A stretch of 6,039 nt of DNA from an uncultured Clostridiaceae bacterium. Lineage in GTDB: Bacteria > Bacillota > Clostridia > TANB77 > CAG-508. The translations under genes and the position numbers were made by a program. The notes under the pieces were generated by a model. The model made no database searches, was not told where the DNA came from, and worked only from the letters and a program-made list of their open reading frames with translations. The stretch is taken from NCBI GenBank assembly GCA_958417695.1, contig CATZDQ010000103.1, forward strand, positions 1 to 6,039. Direction: 5' to 3'. This document shows, in pieces, positions 1 through 5,737 of the stretch (positions are counted from its first letter, which is position 1; each line of letters starts with the position of its first letter).

Positions 1-1191
1 CGTTTTAATGATGCAGGGCATATGCTAGGGTCTGCTATTATAGAAGTATGGGCAAATGAAGATGGAAAAATGACAAAGGCAGTTTTTACAGGTGACTTAG
101 GAAACAATGATATACCTCTATTATCTTCACCTACGATGATAGGGGATGCAGATTATTTAGTGATGGAATCTACTTATGGAGGGAGACTACATAACCGAAA
201 TGAAGATAAAGCGGAAATGTTCTTAGATGTGGTTTCAGAGACTTTAGATAAAGGGGGCACAGTAGTAATACCCTCCTTTGCAGTCGGTAGAACACAAGAA
301 ATCTTATATGAATTAAACCGCCTAAAAGATGCTACACAAGATGAAAATTTTAGAGAAAAATACCAAACTTTAATGAGGGCAAAAGTCTATGTAGATAGTC
401 CACTTGCTATTTCTGCAACAGAAGTATTTCGTGAGAATATGAATTTATTTGATGAGGAAACACAAGATTTAATAAAAAGTGGAGATAATCCACTAGAATT
501 TCCAGGGTTAGAATTTACTAGAACAGCTGATGAGTCTAGAGCTTTAAATGAGAAAAAAGAACCAGCCATCATCATTTCCGCTAGTGGTATGTGTGAAGTA
601 GGAAGAATTAAACATCACTTAAAACATAATTTGTGGAATCCTAATAGTACGATTTTATTTGTAGGTTATCAGGCGCCAGGCACTTTAGGAAGAAAAATTG
701 TAGAAGGTGCTAAAACGGTTAAAATCTTTGGAGAAGAAATTAGTGTAAATGCAAGAATAGAATATATAGAAGGCTATTCTGGTCATGCAGATCAAGAATG
801 GTTATTAAACTTTATCTATTCATTTATAGAAAAACCAAAAACCATTTTCTTAGTACACGGAGAACCAGAAGGGCAAGTTGTATTAAAACAGAAGATACAA
901 GGAACGACACAAATACCAGTTATTATACCAGAATATGGTGAAGAATATGAACTAAAAGAAGAAGTAAATCGTTTAGGCAGAATTAAAGGGGCTAAAGACC
1001 ATGAGAAGAAATATATTCGATTAGAAGTATTGGGTAGAATTCAAACATTAAAAGAAGAATTAGAAGATATGTCACAAATTGTAGAAGGCGAAATGTTACA
1101 AGAAGATGCCAAAGATGAAGATATCCAAATTCTAAATGATAGAATTAAAGAACTAGAACAACAAATTGTAAAAATTGTAGAAGGAAAGTAA
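1..1191 (+). CDS. MBL-fold/beta-CASP RNA-processing hydrolase, 5' end missing
   Basis: Probable cytoplasmic zinc-dependent ribonuclease of the CPSF73/TTHA0252-like metallo-beta-lactamase plus beta-CASP family. The reading frame is open from base 1, so the ATG at 22 is internal: it lies within the MBL motif DAGHMLGSA (visible residues 4-12, metal ligand H7). Other family marks, counted from base 1, are GDLG with ligand D32, ESTYGGRLH from residue 56, PSFAVGRTQE (91-100), SASGMCEVGR (193-202) followed by H205/H206, SGHADQ with H262, and VHGEP with H286. Together these cover the end of the MBL core, the beta-CASP insert and the RMMBL segment. The N-terminal HxHxDH motif lies outside the window; about 130 residues are probably missing compared with the usual length of roughly 530. 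The last ~70 residues are Glu/Lys-rich and look helical or coiled-coil, beyond the usual RMMBL end. The stop lies 12 nt before the GH15 gene, suggesting co-transcription. The family assignment is firm; the RNA substrate is unknown. Confidence 0.9.
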   Translation, partial: RFNDAGHMLGSAIIEVWANEDGKMTKAVFTGDLGNNDIPLLSSPTMIGDADYLVMESTYGGRLHNRNEDKAEMFLDVVSETLDKGGTVVIPSFAVGRTQEILYELNRLKDATQDENFREKYQTLMRAKVYVDSPLAISATEVFRENMNLFDEETQDLIKSGDNPLEFPGLEFTRTADESRALNEKKEPAIIISASGMCEVGRIKHHLKHNLWNPNSTILFVGYQAPGTLGRKIVEGAKTVKIFGEEISVNARIEYIEGYSGHADQEWLLNFIYSFIEKPKTIFLVHGEPEGQVVLKQKIQGTTQIPVIIPEYGEEYELKEEVNRLGRIKGAKDHEKKYIRLEVLGRIQTLKEELEDMSQIVEGEMLQEDAKDEDIQILNDRIKELEQQIVKIVEGK

Positions 1192-1203
1192 GAGGGAAAA
1201 CAA

Positions 1204-3342
1204 ATGAAGAAAAAGTATTATAATGATGCTTTAGTAGGAAATGAAGAAATGGTCGTTAGTTTTAGTAGTAAAGGAGAATTATTAAGATTGTTTTATCCAA
1301 CTAGGGATTGCAGACAATTTGTAGATACGTTATATACAGGGGTTAAAATTAATGATTCTAATTTAATTTACTTACATGAAGATAGAAATCATATTTACGA
1401 ACAATATTATTCAGAAAATACGAATGTTTTACATACTTATATAGAAAACACATACTTTCAATTACAAATGTTACAAACAGACTTTATGAGTATCCAGCAA
1501 AATGTCTTGATAAAAAAATATACCTTTACCAATCGAAATACGATACCACTAGATGTTCATTTCTTAGTATATTCTAAACTACTATCTAGCTTTAATAATA
1601 TGGTAGGTACTAAGATTCAGAGAAACATATTTATGCAATATAGTCATAATTACACCTATGCCATGTTCTCAAAACTACCATTAGAAAGCTATCGATTAAA
1701 TAATAGCCAAGAGGAAATTCAAAGTGGTATTTTACAAGATAAAGATTATATAGGAATGGCAAATGACTCTGCTTTTAGTTTACATGTTGGAAATATAGAA
1801 CCAGGGGAGACAAAAGAGTTTGAAGTATTTATTTATATTAATAATAACCGAGAAAAATATCGTTTTGATGAAATCATTGAAGATATAGAGAAAATTAGAA
1901 ATATAAATACAAATCAAGAATTAGAAAAAACAAAAAAATATTGGAGAAAATATGTAAAAGAACATGACAGTTTAGGTTTATTAGAGGAATCCAAAGAAGA
2001 ATGGTGGAAACAAGTACTAGGAAAAAATAAGCAGGAAAAAGAAAATAAACCACAAGAAAATAGAGAAAATCAAGAATTAGCTTCTTTATCTATACCAGAA
2101 GGAGAAAATGCATATTATCAAGTTAGAAAAATTTACAGTAGAAGTATTCTTCTGTTTCCATTACTATTCAATAGTAAAACAGGGGGGATATCTGCTGCAT
2201 TAGAAGTTGATGAAGAAAAAGATAAAAGTGGTAGATATTCTTATTGTTGGCCAAGAGATGCCGTCTTTACAGCTAAAGCTTTAGACATCTTAAAAATGAC
2301 ACAGGAAACAGAAAAATTCTATCAAATCTTTAGCAAAGGAACCCAAAAAGAAAATGGCATGTGGGAACAACGTTTTTACACAGATGGGAGGCTAGCACCT
2401 TGTTGGGGTTATCAAATTGATGAAACTGCCAGTATTATCTTTGGAATTTATGTTCATTATTACAACAGTAAAAATATTGCATTCTTAAAGGATACTTTAG
2501 AAATGTGCCAAAAAGCAATTGAGTTTCTAAAAAAATATATCGATTATATTACAAAACAATGTGATGAAAATAGAATGCAAGAAGTTGAAAAAGAAAACTT
2601 TGCTAAATTTGAAAGCTATGATTTATGGGAAATGCACCAAGGTATTCACCTATATTCTTTATCTGCTATTTATGCTGCCTTTACTTCTATGATACAAATC
2701 TATGAAGAATTAAAAAAAGGAGAACAAAAACAGAAACAGAAAGAAAAAAAGGTAAAAGAAAAGGAAAAAGGAAAAATAGGAAATATAGAGAATGTAGAAA
2801 ACGAAATCAAGGAACTCGCAAAATATGCTGAGAAGACAAAACAATATTGCTTAGAAAATTTAACAGATAAAGAAACAAATACCTTAAAAAGAAGCAATAA
2901 AGATGACATTGTAGATATCAGTATTTTAGGAGCTGTCAATCCATTTAGAATGTTAAATCCACAAGAAAAAATTGTACAAAACACGATAGAAAAGATAGAC
3001 ATGACACTAAGAACCTACACAGGAGGATATCTACGATTTGAAAGAGACAGCTACATAGGTGGAAAAAATCCATGGCCAATTGCGACTCTATGGAAAATTT
3101 TATATGACTTACAAATAGGAGAAACTAAAAAAGCAAGACAAAGTCTAGATTTTATAACCAATACAACAACTAACCATGGCTACCTAGCAGAACAAATAGA
3201 CAATGAAAGTAAAACATCTAAATGGGTCATTGGTTTAGGATGGTCACATGCCCTATATGTGATAGTCTTATACAGTATTGCATTACGAAACGGCATGAAA
3301 AATTTAGGACCAGGTTCAGACAAAAAATTTGGTGCTTGTTAG
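1204..3342 (+). CDS. Glycoside hydrolase family 15 (glucoamylase-like) protein
   Basis: A 712-residue enzyme predicted to hydrolyse alpha-glucosidic bonds, releasing glucose from the ends of glycogen, maltodextrins or related glucans. No signal peptide or membrane segment is seen, so it probably acts in the cytoplasm. Residues 1-260 form the N-terminal beta-rich domain seen in bacterial GH15 proteins; a Lys/Glu/Asn-rich linker (about 273-292) leads to the (alpha/alpha)6 catalytic domain. Visible motifs are CWPRDAVF (348-355, matching the substrate-binding W-x-R-D of glucoamylases), YQIDETA (403-409), YDLWE with E476 as likely general acid, and LAEQ with E663 as likely general base, followed by GWSHALY. 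Both catalytic carboxylates are present, so it is probably active. Odd features are a Lys/Glu/Gln-rich low-complexity insert (about 503-537) and a C-terminal tail (NLGPGSDKKFGAC) encoded by a degenerate copy of the palindromic repeat found downstream. The start is the ATG preceded by AGAGGG (1191-1196) at 7 nt. Glucoamylase, isomaltase or trehalase specificity cannot be separated here. Confidence 0.85.
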   Translation: MKKKYYNDALVGNEEMVVSFSSKGELLRLFYPTRDCRQFVDTLYTGVKINDSNLIYLHEDRNHIYEQYYSENTNVLHTYIENTYFQLQMLQTDFMSIQQNVLIKKYTFTNRNTIPLDVHFLVYSKLLSSFNNMVGTKIQRNIFMQYSHNYTYAMFSKLPLESYRLNNSQEEIQSGILQDKDYIGMANDSAFSLHVGNIEPGETKEFEVFIYINNNREKYRFDEIIEDIEKIRNINTNQELEKTKKYWRKYVKEHDSLGLLEESKEEWWKQVLGKNKQEKENKPQENRENQELASLSIPEGENAYYQVRKIYSRSILLFPLLFNSKTGGISAALEVDEEKDKSGRYSYCWPRDAVFTAKALDILKMTQETEKFYQIFSKGTQKENGMWEQRFYTDGRLAPCWGYQIDETASIIFGIYVHYYNSKNIAFLKDTLEMCQKAIEFLKKYIDYITKQCDENRMQEVEKENFAKFESYDLWEMHQGIHLYSLSAIYAAFTSMIQIYEELKKGEQKQKQKEKKVKEKEKGKIGNIENVENEIKELAKYAEKTKQYCLENLTDKETNTLKRSNKDDIVDISILGAVNPFRMLNPQEKIVQNTIEKIDMTLRTYTGGYLRFERDSYIGGKNPWPIATLWKILYDLQIGETKKARQSLDFITNTTTNHGYLAEQIDNESKTSKWVIGLGWSHALYVIVLYSIALRNGMKNLGPGSDKKFGAC
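3305..3326 (+). repeat. Degenerate third copy of the palindromic core, inside the GH15 3' end
   Basis: GGACCAGGT (3307-3315) is identical to the centre of the two full 48-bp elements (3352-3360 and 4333-4341). It is followed by a shortened version of their right arm (CAGACA, 3317-3322, in place of TGGACA) and by an A-run, as in the right element. The core is still nearly palindromic (GGACC-A-GGTTC, one G-T pair). The copy lies within coding sequence and supplies part of the GH15 C-terminal tail. It is shorter and more diverged than the others, so common origin is inferred from the core match and the position next to a true copy. Confidence 0.5.
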
Positions 3343-3390
3343 TGTCCACAGGGACCAGGTCCTAATGGACAGTTTTGTCCATTAGGGACA
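3343..3390 (+). repeat. Left REP-like palindromic element (48 bp)
   Basis: Begins on the base after the GH15 stop codon. It contains a 29-bp nested palindrome centred on A3357: TGTCCA, 3 nt, GGACC-A-GGTCC, 3 nt, TGGACA (3343-3371). It also contains a perfect 11-bp stem, CCTAATGGACA (3361-3371) with TGTCCATTAGG (3376-3386), around a GTTT loop. The two structures share one arm and are mutually exclusive. No T-run follows, so it is not a standard intrinsic terminator, although a strong hairpin here could protect the 3' end of the upstream mRNA. It is the inverted partner of 4305-4352. Confidence 0.75.
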
Positions 3391-3413
3391 GAGATGAAAA
3401 TTATATAGGAAAA

Positions 3414-3446
3414 ACTATAGCATAAATCTAAGATTTATGCTATAGT
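3414..3446. repeat. Perfect 33-bp AT-rich palindrome
   Basis: ACTATAGCATAAATCT (3414-3429), one central A (3430), then its exact reverse complement (3431-3446). It is unrelated in sequence to the flanking TGTCC/GGACA elements. It could be a hairpin in RNA, a cruciform or an operator. On the + strand it is followed by CATATGCATG rather than a U-run, so it is not a canonical terminator for GH15. On the minus strand it would be followed by four U residues, but no minus-strand gene needs it. Each arm also carries TGCTATAGT, an extended -10-like motif, one reading in each direction; no good -35 hexamer accompanies the + strand copy. Confidence 0.7.
3438..3446 (+). promoter_or_regulatory. Possible extended -10 promoter for the RAYT gene
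   Basis: TGCTATAGT fits the extended -10 pattern TGnTATAAT with one mismatch and lies about 70 nt upstream of the TTG start. There is no convincing -35 box at normal spacing, and the motif is part of the perfect palindrome, so the match may be incidental. It is the best promoter candidate in the 172-nt gap. Confidence 0.2.
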
Positions 3447-3500
3447 CATATGCATGAGGATTACAAATGTATGGAAAAATAGGGGCAATTTCATAGAAGA

Positions 3501-3507
3501 AAGGAAG
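3501..3507 (+). promoter_or_regulatory. Ribosome binding site supporting the TTG start of the transposase
   Basis: AAGGAAG, with its GGA ending 9 nt before TTG 3515. An in-frame TAG at 3494-3496 excludes any start further upstream, and no ATG or GTG lies between that stop and the TTG. The N-terminal transposase motif starts within the first residues after TTG, so this site fixes the start. Confidence 0.6.
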
Positions 3508-3514
3508 AAGTAAA

Positions 3515-4300
3515 TTGCCAAGAGCAGGAAGAAAAAAGAGGCATACACATGTATATCATGTTATATTAAGGGTAAATAAGCGTGAGGTAATTTTTGAAAA
3601 GGATGATGACAAGAAGAAGTTTCTACAAATTTTAAAGATAACCAAAAAGAAATATGGTTATGCACTTTATGCTTATGTCATAATGGATAACCATGTGCAT
3701 CTTTTAATAGACTTTAAGGAAGCAGATATTTCTGTGATTATGCAAAGTATAGCGGTTCGTTATGCGAGGTATTTTAATGAACAATATGAAAGAGTAGGAC
3801 ATGTATTTGAAAATCGATATAAAAGCTATGTTGTTGAAACACTTTCCTATCTAAAAGATGTACTAAGGTATATACATTACAATTGTCAGAAGGCTAAAAT
3901 GGCCAGTTATAATAGCTATCCATGGAGTAGTTATATAGAGTATTTAGCAGAAAAAAGCTATTTAGTGGATACAGATTTTATTTTGAGAATATTTGATGTA
4001 AATAAAGAAAAGGCTAGGAAGTATTTTGAAATTTATCATTCCTTCCAAAGACAAGACAGAGAAGAAAATAGTGAAATAAAAGAAAAAATGAAGAAAGCAA
4101 AACTAGTATCCGATGAAGAGGCTAGGAAAATAATAGAAAAAAGATTGGGAAAAGAAAAAATAGAAAGTATACTTATATATAATGCTACAAGCAGAAAACA
4201 ATTACTTCAAAAGTTAAAAAACGAAGAGTTGCCCTATACACAAATAGCACGTATATTAGGTATTCATAGAAAAACAGTAGAAAGAGCAATGAAAGCATAA
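3515..4300 (+). CDS. REP-associated tyrosine transposase-like protein (RAYT, Y1_Tnp/HUH)
   Basis: A 261-residue single-strand DNA endonuclease/transposase of the IS200-like Y1 class. Residues 1-130 form the HUH domain: N-terminal strand HVYHVILR (12-19), the metal-binding HUH motif NHVHLLI (59-65, H60 and H62), GHVFENRYKS (95-104), and LRYIHYN, where Y119 is the likely nucleophile. PWSSY follows, as is common in RAYT-type proteins. The C-terminal part is Lys/Glu-rich and ends in a probable helix-turn-helix (about 241-261, YTQIARILGIHRKTVERA), which may recognise the flanking palindromes. The frame is intact and all key residues are present, so the protein is likely functional rather than a remnant. 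It starts with TTG. The gene is flanked by inverted 48-bp elements, with the right one 4 nt after its stop. There is no tnpB or other transposon gene nearby. The exact RAYT group is not determined; an ordinary IS200-type transposase is less likely given the length, HTH and flanking repeats. Confidence 0.85.
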   Translation: MPRAGRKKRHTHVYHVILRVNKREVIFEKDDDKKKFLQILKITKKKYGYALYAYVIMDNHVHLLIDFKEADISVIMQSIAVRYARYFNEQYERVGHVFENRYKSYVVETLSYLKDVLRYIHYNCQKAKMASYNSYPWSSYIEYLAEKSYLVDTDFILRIFDVNKEKARKYFEIYHSFQRQDREENSEIKEKMKKAKLVSDEEARKIIEKRLGKEKIESILIYNATSRKQLLQKLKNEELPYTQIARILGIHRKTVERAMKA

Positions 4301-4304
4301 ACTG

Positions 4305-4352
4305 TGTCCCCTGTGGACAAAAATGTCCATTGGGACCAGGTACATATGGACA
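4305..4352 (-). repeat. Right REP-like palindromic element (48 bp), inverted copy
   Basis: Matches the reverse complement of 3343-3390 at 39 of 48 positions. It contains TGGACA (4314-4319), loop AAAA and TGTCCA (4324-4329), extended by GTCCC (4306-4310) with GGGAC (4332-4336). It also contains an imperfect 29-bp palindrome (4324-4352) with TGTCCAT/ATGGACA ends. The element begins 4 nt after the transposase stop and ends 5 nt before the radA GGAGG, so it forms most of the radA leader in any read-through transcript. Confidence 0.75.
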
Positions 4353-4357
4353 AAAAA

Positions 4358-4362
4358 GGAGG
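4358..4362 (+). promoter_or_regulatory. radA ribosome binding site
   Basis: AAAGGAGG ends 4 nt before ATG 4367. This strong Shine-Dalgarno selects that ATG over the in-frame GTG at 4304, which has no ribosome binding site and would translate the palindromic element as a 21-residue extension. Confidence 0.8.
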
Positions 4363-4366
4363 TTAT

Positions 4367-5737
4367 ATGGCTAAAGCAAAAACAATTTTTGTATGTAATA
4401 GTTGTGGGTATGAGTCTGCTAAGTGGCTTGGCAAGTGTCCTGCTTGCAACGAATGGAATAGTTTTTATGAGGAAAAGGTAATTAAGACATCAGATGGTGC
4501 TTTTCTAGAAGATAAGAAAACAAAATCTATAAGACCTACACTCCTAAATCAAATTGAAGGAAAAGAAGCTTCTAGGACATCGACTGGGCTTGGAGAATTG
4601 GATAGAGTATTAGGTGGCGGTTTGGTAAAAGGGTCTCTGGTTTTACTAGGTGGCGAGCCTGGTATTGGTAAGTCCACTTTGATTTTACAGATTTGTGATA
4701 AAATTAAAGGCGATGGTAAGGTTTTATATATTTCAGGGGAGGAGTCTGCAGAGCAAATTAAAATGAGGGCAGACCGTTTGGCTATTCATAATGAGGATAT
4801 TTTATTTTTAGGGGAGACAGACATGGATGTAATTAGCCAAAATATTCAAGAAATGCAGCCAAAATTAGTAATTATTGATTCTATACAAACTATGTATAGT
4901 GATGAGATTTCGTCAGCTGCTGGTACGGTAAGTCAAGTAAGAGAAGTTACTGCTAGAATTATGAAGATTTGTAAATCTCAAGGAATTACTACGATTATCA
5001 TTGGTCATGTTACTAAAGAAGGCAACATTGCAGGTCCTAGAGTTCTAGAACATATGGTAGATACGGTTTTATATTTAGAAGGAGAACGTTATTTTTCTTA
5101 TCGTATTTTAAGAGGTGTGAAGAATCGTTTTGGCTCTACAAATGAAGTGGGAATGTTTGAAATGCAAAATGAAGGCATGGTAGAAATTACCAACCCTTCT
5201 TCTATTCTTATTTCTGAGAGAGAAGATAATCCTTCAGGTTCTGTTATTGTAGCTAGTATGGAAGGAACAAGACCATTACTAATTGAATTACAAGCGTTAA
5301 CAACACCAACCGTATTTGGTTTACCCAGAAGAACGGCAAATGGTATTGATTATAATCGTTTAACTGTATTAATGGCTGTTTTAGAAAAAAGAGCAGGACT
5401 ATCACTAGGTGCGCAAGATGTGTATTTAAATGTGGTAAGTGGTATTAAAATAATAGAACCAGCGGTAGATTTGGGAATTGTAATGGCTGTTATTTCTAGT
5501 TTTAAAAATATCAGTATTCCTAAAACAGTGGTAGCTATAGGAGAAGTAGGATTAACAGGAGAAATACGAACTGTAAATTTAATGGAGAAAAGATTAAAAG
5601 AAGCTGAAAAATTAGGATTTAAAACTTGCTTGATACCAGAAAATAACAAAAAACTATTGAAAGATAGTTATAAATTAGATATAATAGGCGTGAAAAATAT
5701 AGAGGATGTTATGAAATACTTTCAGGCAAGGAGATGA
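4367..5737 (+). CDS. radA: DNA repair and recombination protein RadA
   Basis: A 456-residue RecA-like ATPase that processes branched recombination intermediates during homologous recombination and repair, acting as a hexameric DNA motor in the cytoplasm. Domains in order: a C4 zinc finger (C10, C13, C24, C27, within VCNSCGYES and GKCPACNEW); a RecA core with Walker A GGEPGIGKST (95-104, K102) and Walker B LVIID (167-171, D171); the RadA-specific KNRFG motif (252-256); and a Lon-protease-like C-terminal domain (about 275-456) with the segments AQDVYLNVVSG and GEVGLTGEIR. The length is normal for the family (about 450-460). ATG 4367 is chosen because AAAGGAGG precedes it and because family members begin just before the zinc finger. 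The stop overlaps the disA start (ATGA, 5734-5737), so the two are translationally coupled. The upstream neighbour is a RAYT cassette; in other Bacillota radA often follows clpC and the mcs genes, which are not seen here. Confidence 0.97.
   Translation: MAKAKTIFVCNSCGYESAKWLGKCPACNEWNSFYEEKVIKTSDGAFLEDKKTKSIRPTLLNQIEGKEASRTSTGLGELDRVLGGGLVKGSLVLLGGEPGIGKSTLILQICDKIKGDGKVLYISGEESAEQIKMRADRLAIHNEDILFLGETDMDVISQNIQEMQPKLVIIDSIQTMYSDEISSAAGTVSQVREVTARIMKICKSQGITTIIIGHVTKEGNIAGPRVLEHMVDTVLYLEGERYFSYRILRGVKNRFGSTNEVGMFEMQNEGMVEITNPSSILISEREDNPSGSVIVASMEGTRPLLIELQALTTPTVFGLPRRTANGIDYNRLTVLMAVLEKRAGLSLGAQDVYLNVVSGIKIIEPAVDLGIVMAVISSFKNISIPKTVVAIGEVGLTGEIRTVNLMEKRLKEAEKLGFKTCLIPENNKKLLKDSYKLDIIGVKNIEDVMKYFQARR

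Larger units (their letters stand above)
3343..4352 (+). mobile_element. REPtron-like cassette: RAYT gene between inverted 48-bp palindromic elements
   Basis: A single HUH tyrosine transposase gene (3515-4300) is bracketed by 48-bp elements at 3343-3390 and 4305-4352. One reverse-complemented matches the other at 39 of 48 positions without gaps. This inverted arrangement around a lone Y1 transposase is that of RAYT/REP systems (REPtrons). Classical IS200/IS605 elements instead have non-inverted subterminal hairpins. No accessory tnpB gene and no clear target duplication is visible at the ends. RAYTs are generally regarded as domesticated single-copy genes that spread short REP palindromes. 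Whether the unit moves as a whole is unknown. Confidence 0.65.

Noticed and set aside
22..24. ATG at 22 as the true start of the MBL gene
   Set aside because: The frame is open to base 1, and this Met lies inside the conserved DAGHMLGSA metal-binding motif, so the gene is simply cut by the window edge.
387..575. Minus-strand open frame of 62 codons
   Set aside because: It lies fully inside the conserved beta-CASP coding region on the other strand and shows no recognisable motif.
2700..3002. Minus-strand open frame of 100 codons rich in Phe and Ser
   Set aside because: The composition is the complement of the Lys/Glu-rich A/G tract of the GH15 gene. The apparent hydrophobicity is an artefact of that bias.
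3361..3390. Left-element hairpin as an intrinsic terminator for GH15
   Set aside because: The 11-bp stem is strong but is followed by GACAGAGATG, with no U-tract. It is also explained by the inverted copy at 4305-4352.
3343..4352. Repeats as a CRISPR array or classical IS200/IS605 ends
   Set aside because: There are only two full copies, in inverted orientation and separated by a gene, with no regular spacers. IS200/IS605 ends are non-inverted hairpins, so the RAYT/REP arrangement fits better.
4304..4366. GTG start for radA adding 21 residues
   Set aside because: The extension is only the palindromic element read in frame, has no ribosome binding site, and is absent from the RadA family. 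ATG 4367 has AAAGGAGG in front of it.
5350..5649. Minus-strand open frame of 99 codons
   Set aside because: It is opposite the conserved Lon-like domain of RadA, with no independent evidence of coding.
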